The translations under genes and the position numbers were made by a program. From positions 1,922,001 through 1,986,000 of the forward strand of contig NC_014375.1 in assembly GCF_000144605.1 (NCBI RefSeq): a stretch of 64,000 bases of DNA. Direction: 5' to 3'. This stretch comes from Brevundimonas subvibrioides ATCC 15264 (GTDB lineage Bacteria; Pseudomonadota; Alphaproteobacteria; Caulobacterales; Caulobacteraceae). Below the pieces are notes generated by a model that was not told the DNA's origin, did not search any database, and was given only the letters and a program-made list of their open reading frames with translations. This document shows, one piece after another, positions 1 through 8,894 of this stretch (positions within the stretch are counted from its first letter, which is position 1; each line of letters starts with the position of its first letter).

Positions 1-102
1 CTCCGCCCGACGAACGCTCTCGCGGCGATCGCCGAAGCGAACTCTCGCGCCCACGCGGCAGCGGGAACGGCCGGGGTGGTCGGGGCAGGGGAGGCTCTCT
101 GA
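1..102 (+). CDS. C-terminal end of an upstream nuo-operon gene (partial)
   Basis: An open frame enters from the window edge and gives 33 alanine- and glycine-rich residues before TGA at 100-102. That stop shares its last base with the nuoF start (TGATG), the same stop/start fusion used across this operon, so the frame is probably coding. By position it should be nuoE or a small gene lying between nuoE and nuoF; too little is visible to choose, and no thioredoxin-like motif falls in this piece. Confidence 0.5.
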   Translation, partial: LRPTNALAAIAEANSRAHAAAGTAGVVGAGEAL

Positions 103-1415
103 TGGTCGGTCTGCTGGAAGACAAGGATCGCATCTTCACCAACCTGTACGGTCTCCAGGATTGGGGTCTGGAAGGCGCGAAGAACCGCGGCTGCTGGAAC
201 GCCACGAAGGACATGCTGGACATGGGCCGCGACTGGCTCATCACCAACGTCAAGAACTCGGGCCTGCGCGGCCGAGGCGGCGCCGGCTTCTCGACCGGCC
301 TGAAGTGGTCCTTCATGCCCAAGGAGGTGAAGGATCGTCCTCACTACCTGGTCGTCAACGCCGACGAATCCGAGCCCGGCACCTGCAAGGACCGGGAGAT
401 CATGCGCCATGATCCCCACCTGCTGATCGAGGGCTGCCTGATCGCCTCCTTCGCGATGCAGGCCCACGCCTGCTACATCTATCTGCGCGGCGAGTATGTG
501 CTCGAGCGCGAGCGGATGGAGGCGGCGGTCAAGCAGGCCTATGAGGCCCGGCTGATCGGCAAGAACAACATCCACGGCTGGGACTTCGACGTCTACATTC
601 ACCACGGCGCGGGCGCCTACATCTGCGGCGAAGAGACCGCCCTGCTAGAAAGCCTCGAGGGCAAGAAGGGCCAGCCGCGCCTGAAGCCGCCGTTCCCGGC
701 CGGTGCGGGCCTCTACGGTTGCCCGACCACGGTCAACAACGTCGAGTCGATCGCCGTCGTCGGCACCATCCTGCGTCGGGGGGCCGAATGGTTCGCCGGC
801 TTCGGCCGTCCGAACAACACCGGCACCAAGCTGATGAGCATCAGCGGCCACGTGAACCGGCCGTGCAATGTCGAAGAAGCCATGTCGATCCCGCTGCGCC
901 AGCTGATCGAGGATCACTGCGGTGGCGTGCGCGGCGGCTGGGACAATCTGAAGGCCATCATCCCGGGCGGCGTCTCGGTGCCCCTGATCACGCGCGAGAT
1001 GAGCGAGGTCGCGCTGATGGACTTCGACAGTCTGCGTGAGATGAAGTCGGGTCTGGGCACGGCGGCCGTGGTCGTGATGGACAACTCCACCGACCTGGTG
1101 AAGGCGATCGCGCGCATCAGCTATTTCTACAAGCACGAGAGCTGCGGCCAGTGCACGCCTTGCCGCGAAGGCACCGGCTGGATGTGGCGCGTGCTGGAGC
1201 GGATGGCCGTGGGCGAGGCCGATCCGGGCGAGATCGACATGCTGCTGGAAGTCTCGACCCAGATCGAGGGCCACACCATCTGCGCGCTCGGCGACGCCGC
1301 CGCCTGGCCGGTCCAGGGGCTGATCCGCCATTTCCGCCACGAGATCGAGGACCGCATCTCGCAGTACCGCACCCGCCGCGCGAACTTCGCCGGCCACGCG
1401 ATCGCGGCGGAGTAG
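102..1415 (+). CDS. nuoF: NADH-quinone oxidoreductase subunit NuoF
   Basis: Peripheral-arm subunit of respiratory complex I that binds NADH and FMN and passes electrons to the first 4Fe-4S cluster. The glycine-rich nucleotide-binding motif [13 protein letters not shown] lies at residues 57-69, and [13 protein letters not shown] follows in the FMN site. The N3 cluster ligands are visible as Cys348, Cys351, Cys354 (ESCGQCTPC) and Cys394 (HTICALGD). The 437-residue length is normal for the family. The ATG overlaps the stop of the preceding frame, and the gene is followed after 3 bases by a small lipoprotein gene and then nuoG. Confidence 0.97.
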   Translation: MVGLLEDKDRIFTNLYGLQDWGLEGAKNRGCWNATKDMLDMGRDWLITNVKNSGLRGRGGAGFSTGLKWSFMPKEVKDRPHYLVVNADESEPGTCKDREIMRHDPHLLIEGCLIASFAMQAHACYIYLRGEYVLERERMEAAVKQAYEARLIGKNNIHGWDFDVYIHHGAGAYICGEETALLESLEGKKGQPRLKPPFPAGAGLYGCPTTVNNVESIAVVGTILRRGAEWFAGFGRPNNTGTKLMSISGHVNRPCNVEEAMSIPLRQLIEDHCGGVRGGWDNLKAIIPGGVSVPLITREMSEVALMDFDSLREMKSGLGTAAVVVMDNSTDLVKAIARISYFYKHESCGQCTPCREGTGWMWRVLERMAVGEADPGEIDMLLEVSTQIEGHTICALGDAAAWPVQGLIRHFRHEIEDRISQYRTRRANFAGHAIAAE

Positions 1416-1418
1416 GGG

Positions 1419-1913
1419 ATGCGGCGCGCCCTGATCCTGACTGTGGCGGCGGTGGCGCTGGCGGCCTGCGGCGAGCCTGCCGAGACCGCCGCTACGCCGG
1501 CCGAAAAGGTCGCCGCGACGGCTCCGGTCTCCGATGCGGTGGCCCAGTCGCCCGCCGTGCTGACCGCTGTCGACCTGCGCCGCGTCTGCCGCGCGGGTCT
1601 GGCCGCCATCCACGGCCAGCAGCTGGCGGACATCGAACTGACCGGACTGGAAGGTCAGGTCGTCAACGCCCAGTGGCGCGCGCCGGTCGATGGCGGGATC
1701 ATGAAGGCCCAGTGCCGCGCCGGCGACGGTCTGGTGGTCTGGAAGCCTCTGGATCTGCCCGACCCCGAAGCCGTCCGCTGGATGGACCAGGCCGGGGACG
1801 CCGTTGTTCGCTACGTCATTCGCGGCGAAGAGATCGAGATCACCCAGACATTGCCGGACGGCACGACGCAGCAGGCCATGATGCCTGTCCGCGCTGAAGA
1901 AGAGGTAAGCTGA
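1419..1913 (+). CDS. Predicted small lipoprotein inside the nuo operon
   Basis: A 164-residue protein of unknown function. Its N-terminus is a lipoprotein signal peptide: basic MRR, a hydrophobic stretch and a lipobox ending LAAC with the lipidated cysteine at residue 17. The mature part begins with an Ala/Pro/Thr-rich linker and then a compact domain with two further cysteines (RRVCRAGLAA and KAQCRAGDG) that could form a disulfide. It starts 3 bases after nuoF, and its stop shares a base with the nuoG start, so it is co-transcribed and probably translationally coupled. A role in complex I assembly is possible but is only inferred from position. Confidence 0.8.
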   Translation: MRRALILTVAAVALAACGEPAETAATPAEKVAATAPVSDAVAQSPAVLTAVDLRRVCRAGLAAIHGQQLADIELTGLEGQVVNAQWRAPVDGGIMKAQCRAGDGLVVWKPLDLPDPEAVRWMDQAGDAVVRYVIRGEEIEITQTLPDGTTQQAMMPVRAEEEVS

Positions 1914-3958
1914 TGCCCGTCGCCAAGGTCAACGGCGTCGAAGTCGAGTTCGAGCCCGGCATGACCGTGCTTCAGGTCGCCGAGCGCGCCGGGCACGAGA
2001 TCCCGCGTTTCTGCTACCACGAGCGGCTGTCGATCGCCGGCAACTGCCGCATGTGCCTGGTCGAGGTGAAGCCCGGACCGCCCAAGCCGCAGGCGTCGTG
2101 CGCCCTGCCGGCCGCGGAGAACCAGGAGATCTTCACCGACACGCCGATGGTGAAGAAGGCCCGCGAGGGGGTGATGGAGTTCCTGCTCATCAACCACCCG
2201 CTGGATTGCCCGATCTGCGACCAGGGCGGCGAGTGCGACCTGCAAGACCAGGCCATGGGCTATGGCCGCGACGGGTCCCGCTATGCGGAGAACAAGCGCG
2301 CGGTCGAAGAAAAGAACATGGGTCCGACCATCAAGACCTTCATGACGCGGTGCATCCAGTGCACCCGCTGCGTGCGGTTCGTGTCGGAAGTGGCGGGCGT
2401 GCCGGACATCGGCATGATCAGCCGTGGAGAGGACGCCGAGATCACCACCTATCTGGAACAGGCCGTGGGGTCCGAGCTGTCGGGCAACGTCAACGACCTG
2501 TGCCCGGTCGGAGCCCTGACGCACCGTCCGTGGCAGTTCCACTATCGCCCGTGGGAACTGAAGAAGACCGAGACCATCGACGTCATGGACGCCCTGGGCT
2601 CCAACATCTCGGCCCAGTCCAAGGGCGCCGAGATCATGCGCATCCTGCCGCGCGTGCACGAGGGCATCAACGAGGAGTGGCTTTCGGACAAGAGCCGCTA
2701 CGTCGTCGACGGCCTGCAGGCGCGTCGTCTGGACCGCCCCTATGTGCGTGAGAACGGCAAGCTGCGCGTCGCCTCGTGGGACGAGGCGCTGAACGCGGTC
2801 GCCTCGACGCTCAAGGCGGCTCCGGCCGACCGGATCGGCGTCATCGCCGGCGACCTTCAGGACGCGGAGTCGATGAAGGCGGCGCTGGACCTGTTCCGCG
2901 CTCTCGGCTCGTCCAACACCGACTGCCGCCAGGACGGATCGGCCCTGGGCCATGGGCCCCGCGAAGGCTGGCTGTTCAACACGGGCCTGCAGGGTCTGGA
3001 AGAGGCCGACTCGATCCTTCTGGTCGGCGTCAATCCGCGCACCGAAGGCCCGCTGCTGAACCAGCGTATCCGCAAGTCGTGGCTGGCCGGCAAGACCCGC
3101 GTCGGCGTGATCGGCGACGCCGCCGACCTGACCTACGACTACGACCTGATCGGTCGCGGGACGAAGACCCTGTCCAAGCTGCCGAAGGCGGCCGCCGACG
3201 CCCTGTCGAACGCCGAACGCCCGGCCATCGTCATCGGTTCGGGGGCCTTGTCGGGCGCAAATGGCCCCGCCGTGCTCAATGCGCTCGGCGCCCTCGCCCG
3301 CAAGCTGGGTGTCGTCAAGGACGGCTGGAACGGCTTCAACGTCCTGCATCACGCCGCCGCCCGCGTCGGCGGCCTGGACATGGGCTTTGTGCCGGCATCG
3401 GGCGGCAAGTCGGCCCATGAGATGGTGCAGCCGGGTGCGCTCGACGTCCTGTTCCTGCTGGGAGCGGACGAGATCGAGACCGGCCCGTCCAAGGCCTTCA
3501 AGGTCTATCTGGGCAGCCACGGCGACCGGGGCGCGCATACCGCCGACGTCATCCTGCCGGGGGCGGCCTGGACCGAGAAGTCGGGCCTCTACGTCAACAC
3601 CGAGGGCCGGGTGCAGATGGGCGAACGCGCTGTCTTCCCGAAGGGCGAAGCCAAGGAAGACTGGGCCATCCTGCGCGCCCTGTCCGAGCGCGTCGGCCAC
3701 ACCCTGCCGTACGACACCCTGGACCAGCTGCGCACGCGGTTGATGGCCGATCATCCGACCTTTGGACGGATCGACTATCTGGCTCCGGCGGCATCGTTCG
3801 ACGTGGCGAGCCTGGGGACCAAGGGCGATCTGGGCGACGTGGCCCTCACCTCGGCCGTGACCGACCCCTATCTGAACAACCCGATCGCGCGCGCCAGCGC
3901 GACCATGGCCGAGCTCAGCGCCCTGCGCATGTCTCCGGCCCTGCTGGCGGCGGAGTAG
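1913..3958 (+). CDS. nuoG: NADH-quinone oxidoreductase subunit NuoG
   Basis: Large iron-sulfur subunit of the complex I peripheral arm. An N-terminal 2Fe-2S ferredoxin domain has Cys34, Cys45, Cys48 and Cys63. It is followed by the His-Cys3 4Fe-4S site (His95, Cys99, Cys102, Cys108) and a further 4Fe-4S site (Cys147, Cys150, Cys153, Cys197). The rest is a degenerate molybdopterin-oxidoreductase fold without a visible cofactor-binding cysteine, as is usual for NuoG. The 681-residue length fits the alphaproteobacterial form. ATG at 1913 overlaps the previous stop and follows a purine-rich AGAGGTAAG ribosome site. Confidence 0.97.
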   Translation: MPVAKVNGVEVEFEPGMTVLQVAERAGHEIPRFCYHERLSIAGNCRMCLVEVKPGPPKPQASCALPAAENQEIFTDTPMVKKAREGVMEFLLINHPLDCPICDQGGECDLQDQAMGYGRDGSRYAENKRAVEEKNMGPTIKTFMTRCIQCTRCVRFVSEVAGVPDIGMISRGEDAEITTYLEQAVGSELSGNVNDLCPVGALTHRPWQFHYRPWELKKTETIDVMDALGSNISAQSKGAEIMRILPRVHEGINEEWLSDKSRYVVDGLQARRLDRPYVRENGKLRVASWDEALNAVASTLKAAPADRIGVIAGDLQDAESMKAALDLFRALGSSNTDCRQDGSALGHGPREGWLFNTGLQGLEEADSILLVGVNPRTEGPLLNQRIRKSWLAGKTRVGVIGDAADLTYDYDLIGRGTKTLSKLPKAAADALSNAERPAIVIGSGALSGANGPAVLNALGALARKLGVVKDGWNGFNVLHHAAARVGGLDMGFVPASGGKSAHEMVQPGALDVLFLLGADEIETGPSKAFKVYLGSHGDRGAHTADVILPGAAWTEKSGLYVNTEGRVQMGERAVFPKGEAKEDWAILRALSERVGHTLPYDTLDQLRTRLMADHPTFGRIDYLAPAASFDVASLGTKGDLGDVALTSAVTDPYLNNPIARASATMAELSALRMSPALLAAE

Positions 3959-3961
3959 AGC

Positions 3962-5032
3962 ATGACCGAGAGTTTCTGGACGGGCCCCGTCGGCTGGACC
4001 CTGATCACCACGGGCGGCATCCTGATCGTCACGGTCGGGATCCTGCTGTCCCTGGCCTTCCTGCTGCTGGCGGATCGCAAGATCTGGGCGGCCGTGATGA
4101 TGCGCAAGGGGCCCAACGTCGTGGGTCCGTTCGGCCTGCTGCAGTCGTTCGCCGACTTCCTGAAGTTCGTGCTGAAGGAAATCGTCGTTCCCGCCGGGGC
4201 CGACAAGGCGGTCTTCCTGCTGGCCCCGCTGATCAGCTTCGTCCTGGCCTTCGTGGCCTGGGCCGCCATTCCGTTCGCCCCGGGCTGGGTCGTGTCCGAC
4301 CTGAACGTCGGCATCCTCTACATTTTCGCCATCAGTTCGCTGGGCGTCTACGGCATCATCATGGGCGGCTGGGCTTCGAACTCGAAGTATCCGTTCCTGG
4401 GATCGCTGCGGTCGGCCGCGCAGATGGTGTCGTACGAAGTCTCCATCGGCCTGATCATCATCAACGTGATCCTTCTGGCCGGGACCATGAACCTGTCGTC
4501 GATCGTCACGGCCCAGGAAGGCTGGATCTGGAACTGGTTCGCTTTCGGGGGCGGTCTCGACACCTGGCCGCTGATCGTCGTGATGATCCCGGTGACGATG
4601 ATGTTCTTTATCTCGGCCCTGGCCGAAACCAACCGTCCTCCGTTCGATCTGCCCGAGGCCGAATCCGAGCTCGTGGCCGGGTATCAGGTCGAATATTCCT
4701 CGACGCCCTACCTGCTGTTCATGATCGGCGAATACGCCAACATCGTCTTCATGTGCGCCATGATCAGCCTGCTGTTCTTCGGCGGCTGGAACCCCGGATT
4801 CCCGATCGACTTCACCGCCGACTGGCCGCCGTTCCTGGTGAACCTGCTGCTGTTCCTGGTGCTGGCGACCAAGATTGTCTTCTGGTTCTTCATGTTCGCG
4901 ATGGTGAAGACCTTCGTGCCCCGCTACCGCTATGATCAGCTGATGCGGCTGGGCTGGAAGATCTTCCTGCCGACCTCGCTGGTGGCCGTGGTGATCGTGT
5001 CGGCCTGGCGCGTCTTCGTGGTCGGGGCATGA
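3962..5032 (+). CDS. nuoH: NADH-quinone oxidoreductase subunit NuoH
   Basis: Membrane subunit of complex I that lines the quinone chamber at the junction with the peripheral arm. The 356-residue protein is hydrophobic with about eight predicted membrane helices. It shows the conserved loop [18 protein letters not shown] near residue 50 and the family signature [20 protein letters not shown] near residue 225, whose acidic residues lie in the proposed proton/quinone path. It begins 3 bases after the nuoG stop, and its stop overlaps the next small gene by four bases (ATGA). Confidence 0.97.
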   Translation: MTESFWTGPVGWTLITTGGILIVTVGILLSLAFLLLADRKIWAAVMMRKGPNVVGPFGLLQSFADFLKFVLKEIVVPAGADKAVFLLAPLISFVLAFVAWAAIPFAPGWVVSDLNVGILYIFAISSLGVYGIIMGGWASNSKYPFLGSLRSAAQMVSYEVSIGLIIINVILLAGTMNLSSIVTAQEGWIWNWFAFGGGLDTWPLIVVMIPVTMMFFISALAETNRPPFDLPEAESELVAGYQVEYSSTPYLLFMIGEYANIVFMCAMISLLFFGGWNPGFPIDFTADWPPFLVNLLLFLVLATKIVFWFFMFAMVKTFVPRYRYDQLMRLGWKIFLPTSLVAVVIVSAWRVFVVGA

Positions 5033-5247
5033 TCCGGATGGTCGCCCTGTCCATCACCGCCATCGCCCTGACCGGCTGCCTGCCGCCCGCCTATGAGGCG
5101 GAGCCCGCGTCCGTCTATCAGTGGCAGCGCCGTCAGGAAGGCATCGAGCGACAGGAGGCCGAACGCGTTCGCCTGTGCGCCATCATGAACACCGACACGG
5201 ATCGCTATCGCCGCGACTGCCGCCGTCCCGGAGACCCCATCCGATGA
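5029..5247 (+). CDS. Predicted 72-residue lipoprotein inside the nuo operon
   Basis: A very short protein with a clear lipoprotein signal: hydrophobic N-terminus [17 protein letters not shown] with the lipidated Cys at residue 17, then a charged tail rich in Arg, Glu and Gln. No known domain is recognised. It overlaps nuoH by four bases (ATGA) at its start and nuoI by four bases at its end, so it is embedded in the coupled chain nuoH-lipoprotein-nuoI. This is the second such gene in the operon. The tight coupling argues that it is really expressed; its function is unknown. Confidence 0.75.
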   Translation: MIRMVALSITAIALTGCLPPAYEAEPASVYQWQRRQEGIERQEAERVRLCAIMNTDTDRYRRDCRRPGDPIR

Positions 5248-5735
5248 TTACCCGTATCGCCCAGGCCGCGAAGGGCGCGATGCTGATCGACATGGTGGGG
5301 GCCTTCGGGCTCACCATGCGCGAGTTCTTCCGCCCCAAGCACACCATCAACTATCCGTTCGAGCGTAATCCCCAGTCGCCTCGCTTCCGGGGCGAGCACG
5401 CGCTGCGCCGCTATGCCAATGGCGAGGAACGCTGCATCGCCTGCAAGCTGTGCGAAGCCATCTGCCCGGCCCAGGCCATCACGATCGAATCGGAGCCGCG
5501 CAGCGACGGCAGCCGCCGCACGACGCGCTACGACATCGACATGGTCAAATGCATCTACTGCGGCCTGTGCCAGGAGGCCTGCCCGGTGGACGCCATCGTC
5601 GAGGGCCCCAACAGCGAGTTCGCGACCGAGACCCGCGAGGAGCTGCTCTATGACAAGGCGCGCCTGCTGGACAACGGCGACCGCTGGGAACGCCAGATCG
5701 CCAGGAACCTGGAACTGGACGCGCCCTATCGGTGA
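5244..5735 (+). CDS. nuoI: NADH-quinone oxidoreductase subunit NuoI
   Basis: Two-[4Fe-4S] ferredoxin subunit that carries electrons toward the terminal cluster and quinone in complex I. The two cluster motifs are CxxCxxCxxxC at Cys64/67/70/74 and Cys103/106/109/113. The frame is open upstream, but the start was set at the ATG at 5244 because the protein then begins [11 protein letters not shown] with the usual amphipathic helix and the length is a normal 163 residues. This ATG overlaps the preceding lipoprotein stop as ATGA. Confidence 0.96.
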   Translation: MITRIAQAAKGAMLIDMVGAFGLTMREFFRPKHTINYPFERNPQSPRFRGEHALRRYANGEERCIACKLCEAICPAQAITIESEPRSDGSRRTTRYDIDMVKCIYCGLCQEACPVDAIVEGPNSEFATETREELLYDKARLLDNGDRWERQIARNLELDAPYR

Positions 5736-5740
5736 GGATT

Positions 5741-5832
5741 TCCCTCTCACTCCGGGAGAGGGACGGAATACGAATTGCTCGCTTCATTTTGAAGCGAACG
5801 CTGTCTAAGAGGTGCGGCGATTGCGCCGCACC
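5741..5832 (+). other. Three successive perfect hairpins in the nuoI-nuoJ spacer
   Basis: The 122-base gap between nuoI and nuoJ is the only large gap in the operon and holds three exact inverted repeats: 5741-5748 with 5756-5763 (8 bp), 5779-5786 with 5790-5797 (8 bp, 3-base loop), and 5811-5819 with 5824-5832 (9 bp, 4-base loop). No T-run follows any of them, so they are not classical terminators. They could be mRNA processing or stability elements, or a small repeat insertion; the function is not known. Confidence 0.7.
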
Positions 5833-5857
5833 AATTCGGAAAGGGCGAAAGCCTCCC

Positions 5858-6484
5858 ATGCTGCAAGGCATAGCCTTCTATCTGCTCTCGGCGGTGGCCG
5901 TGGTGTCCGGCCTTCTGGTCGTGACCGCGCGCAACCCTGTGCACAGCGTCCTGTGGTTGATCCTGGCCTTCTTCTCGTCGGCCGGGCTGTTCGTGCTGCT
6001 GGGGGCCGAGTTCCTCGCGATGCTGCTGGTGGTCGTCTACGTGGGTGCCGTGGCGGTGCTGTTCCTCTTCGTCGTCATGATGCTGGACGTCGACTTCGTG
6101 CGGCTGCGGGAAGGCTACGCGACCTACCTGCCGCTCGCGGCGATCGTGGCCGGCGTGCTGCTGGCCGAGATGGTCATGATCTCGATCGTCGTGGTGCAGG
6201 GCGGGGCGGCGTCTGACGCCGTGGCTCCCGCTGTCGCCACCGCCGATGCCTCGAACGTCGAGACGATCGGGCGGGTGCTCTACACGGACTACATCTACTT
6301 CTTCCAGGCGGCCGGGATCGTGCTGCTGATCGCCATGATCGGCGCCATCGTCCTGACCCTTCGCAAGAAGCCGTCGGTCCGGCGTCAGGATCCGGGTGCC
6401 CAGACCAACCGCGACCGCAAGACCTCGGTCGAGATCAAGGGCGTGGTCACCGGGGCCGGCGTCACCGGCGAGGAGCTGCGCTGA
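5858..6484 (+). CDS. nuoJ: NADH-quinone oxidoreductase subunit NuoJ
   Basis: Membrane subunit of complex I in the proton-translocating arm. With ATG at 5858 the protein is 208 residues and begins [18 protein letters not shown], the normal NuoJ start. A longer in-frame start near 5732 would translate through the hairpin spacer and was rejected. Five predicted helices are present, with the conserved pi-bulge helix region [20 protein letters not shown] near residue 60, and a basic soluble C-terminal tail. Its stop shares a base with the nuoK start (TGATG). Confidence 0.95.
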   Translation: MLQGIAFYLLSAVAVVSGLLVVTARNPVHSVLWLILAFFSSAGLFVLLGAEFLAMLLVVVYVGAVAVLFLFVVMMLDVDFVRLREGYATYLPLAAIVAGVLLAEMVMISIVVVQGGAASDAVAPAVATADASNVETIGRVLYTDYIYFFQAAGIVLLIAMIGAIVLTLRKKPSVRRQDPGAQTNRDRKTSVEIKGVVTGAGVTGEELR

Positions 6485-6792
6485 TGGACGTCGGTCTGCA
6501 ACACTATCTGGCGGTCGCCGCCATGCTGTTCACCATCGGTGTCTTCGGCATCTTCGTGAACCGCAAGAACGTCATCATCATCCTGATGTCGGTCGAGCTG
6601 ATCCTGCTGGCCGTGAACATCAACTTCGTCGCCTTCTCGGCCTATCTGAACGACGTCCAGGGGCAGATCATGGCCATGTTCGTCCTGACCGTGGCGGCGG
6701 CCGAGGCCGCCGTGGGCTTGGCCATCCTGGTGACCTTCTTCCGCAACCGCGGCGACATCGCGGTTGACGACGCCAACGTGATGAAGGGCTGA
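6484..6792 (+). CDS. nuoK: NADH-quinone oxidoreductase subunit NuoK
   Basis: Small MrpC-like membrane subunit of complex I, 102 residues with three predicted helices. Conserved membrane glutamates are visible in [15 protein letters not shown] and in [15 protein letters not shown]; these belong to the central charged axis used for proton pumping. It begins on the last base of the nuoJ stop codon and is followed after 5 bases by nuoL. Confidence 0.96.
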   Translation: MDVGLQHYLAVAAMLFTIGVFGIFVNRKNVIIILMSVELILLAVNINFVAFSAYLNDVQGQIMAMFVLTVAAAEAAVGLAILVTFFRNRGDIAVDDANVMKG

Positions 6793-6797
6793 CCGGA

Positions 6798-8891
6798 GTG
6801 CCTCTCGAACTGCTCGTCACGCTCGGCGTCTTCGCCCCGCTGCTCGGTGCCGCGATCGCCGGCTTCTTCGGCCGCCGCATCGGCGATATCCCGTCGCAGG
6901 CCGTCACGACGGGCCTGCTGTTCTTCTCGTGCGCCGTGGCCTGGACGGTGTTCAGCCAGTGGACGTGGGGACACCTCGAACCGTTCACGGTCACGATCGC
7001 GCCCTTCATCAACGTCGGCGACTTCCAGTCCGCCTGGTCGATCCGGATCGACGCCCTGTCGGCGGTTATGCTGGTCGTGGTCACCAGCGTCTCGTCGCTC
7101 GTGCACCTGTATTCCTGGGGCTATATGGCCGAGGACGACAGCCGGCCGCGCTTCTTCGCCTATCTGTCCCTGTTCACCTTCGCCATGCTGGCCCTGGTGA
7201 CCGCCGCGGACTTCATGCAGCTGTTCTTCGGCTGGGAGGGCGTGGGGCTGGCGTCCTATCTGCTGATCGGCTTCTGGTTCAAGAAATCGACCGCGTCCGC
7301 CGCCGCCATCAAGGCTTTCGTCGTCAACCGGGTCGGCGACTTCGGCTTCGCGCTCGGCATCATCACCGTCTTCTGGATGTTCGGCACGATCGAGTTCGCC
7401 GAGCTGTTCCCGCTGATCGCCGCGAAACAGGGGCAGGGCTGGGAATTCCTGGGTCACACCTGGTCGGCGCTGGATCTGGCGGGCGTGCTTCTGTTCGTCG
7501 GCGCCATGGGCAAGTCGGCCCAGTTCTTCCTGCACACCTGGCTGCCCGACGCCATGGAAGGTCCGACGCCTGTGTCGGCCCTGATCCACGCCGCGACCAT
7601 GGTCACGGCCGGCGTCTACATGGTCTGCCTGCTGAGCCCGATCTACGAATACGCCCCGACGGCCTCGCTGCTGATCGCCATTACCGGCGCGGTCACGGCC
7701 CTGTTCGCAGCGACGGTCGGCCTGATGCAGAACGACATCAAGCGGGTCATCGCCTATTCGACCTGTTCGCAGCTGGGCTACATGTTCTTCGCGGCGGGCG
7801 TCGGCGTCTACGAGTCCGCCATGTTCCACCTGTTCACCCACGCCTTTTTCAAGGCCCTGCTGTTCCTCGGGGCCGGCTCGGTCATCCACGGGATGCACCA
7901 CGAGCAGGACATGCGGAAGATGGGCGGGCTGTGGAAGCTGTTGCCCGTCACCTATGCCGTCATGATGATCGGCACGATCGCCATCACCGGCCTGGGTATC
8001 CCCGAGATCGGCGGCTTCGCCGGCTTCTATTCCAAGGATTCGATCATCGAGAGCGCCTATGCGGCGGCGACGAGCGGTCATTCCGCGGCGGGGTATTTCG
8101 CCTTCTTCGTCGGCATCTTTGCGGCAGGTCTTACGAGCTACTATTCGTGGCGGCTGATCTTCATGACCTTCCACAACAAGCCGGCGTGGAAGGAAGACGC
8201 CCATGCGCATGCGCACGGCCACGACGACCACGCGGCGCATCCGGCGCAGCTGGAGACCCATTCCGAGCCCCTGCCGGACGACCATGCCCATGACGACCAC
8301 GGCCATGGCCACCATGGTCCGATGAAGCCGCACGAGAGCCCCTGGGTCATGCTGGTGCCGTTGATCCTTCTGTCGGTCGGCGCGGTCGCGGCGGGCTTCG
8401 TCTTCGCGCCCGACTTCATCGGCCATCACGAGACCGAGTTCTGGCGCGGCGCCATCTTCAACGGTCCGGACAACCACGTCCTGCACGAGAGCCACGAGGT
8501 TCCGCTGTGGGTGAAGTGGTCGCCGCTGGTCGTGACCCTGCTGGGGGCCGCCATCGCCGCCTACTACTATGTCCTGCGCGAGGGGCTGGCGAAGCGGATG
8601 GCCGAGAAGGAGGGACCGCTGTGGACCTTCCTCTACAACAAGTGGTTCTTCGACGAGCTGTATGACCTCGTCTTCGTCAAGGGCGCCAAGGCGCTGGGCG
8701 ACTTCTTCTGGAAGGTCTGTGACGTGCGGATCATCGACGGCCTGGGTCCCAACGGCGCGGCCTGGGGATCGCTGAAATCGGCCGGCTGGCTGTCCAAGTT
8801 CCAGTCTGGCTATGTCTACTACTACGCGTTCGTGATGCTGATCGGCGTGGCCGGTCTGCTCGCCTTCGCCATCTACACCTGGGGTGCCTGA
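6798..8891 (+). CDS. nuoL: NADH-quinone oxidoreductase subunit NuoL
   Basis: Largest antiporter-like subunit of complex I, at the distal end of the membrane arm. The 697-residue protein starts with GTG at 6798, preceded by CCGGAG. Core signatures include FFGWEGVGLASYLLIGFW and FFLHTWLPDAMEGPTPVSALIHAATMVTAG, with the conserved lysine helix following in NDIKRVIAYST. A histidine-rich hydrophilic segment at residues 469-512 (14 His in 44 residues) interrupts the membrane helices, and it is followed by the long lateral-helix region typical of NuoL. It sits between nuoK and nuoM with 3-5 base gaps. Confidence 0.97.
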   Translation: MPLELLVTLGVFAPLLGAAIAGFFGRRIGDIPSQAVTTGLLFFSCAVAWTVFSQWTWGHLEPFTVTIAPFINVGDFQSAWSIRIDALSAVMLVVVTSVSSLVHLYSWGYMAEDDSRPRFFAYLSLFTFAMLALVTAADFMQLFFGWEGVGLASYLLIGFWFKKSTASAAAIKAFVVNRVGDFGFALGIITVFWMFGTIEFAELFPLIAAKQGQGWEFLGHTWSALDLAGVLLFVGAMGKSAQFFLHTWLPDAMEGPTPVSALIHAATMVTAGVYMVCLLSPIYEYAPTASLLIAITGAVTALFAATVGLMQNDIKRVIAYSTCSQLGYMFFAAGVGVYESAMFHLFTHAFFKALLFLGAGSVIHGMHHEQDMRKMGGLWKLLPVTYAVMMIGTIAITGLGIPEIGGFAGFYSKDSIIESAYAAATSGHSAAGYFAFFVGIFAAGLTSYYSWRLIFMTFHNKPAWKEDAHAHAHGHDDHAAHPAQLETHSEPLPDDHAHDDHGHGHHGPMKPHESPWVMLVPLILLSVGAVAAGFVFAPDFIGHHETEFWRGAIFNGPDNHVLHESHEVPLWVKWSPLVVTLLGAAIAAYYYVLREGLAKRMAEKEGPLWTFLYNKWFFDELYDLVFVKGAKALGDFFWKVCDVRIIDGLGPNGAAWGSLKSAGWLSKFQSGYVYYYAFVMLIGVAGLLAFAIYTWGA

Positions 8892-8894
8892 GTT

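Noticed and set aside
1811..3754. A 647-codon minus-strand frame opposite nuoG
   Set aside because: It lies entirely under nuoG, whose iron-sulfur ligands are all intact, and its product has no recognisable domain.
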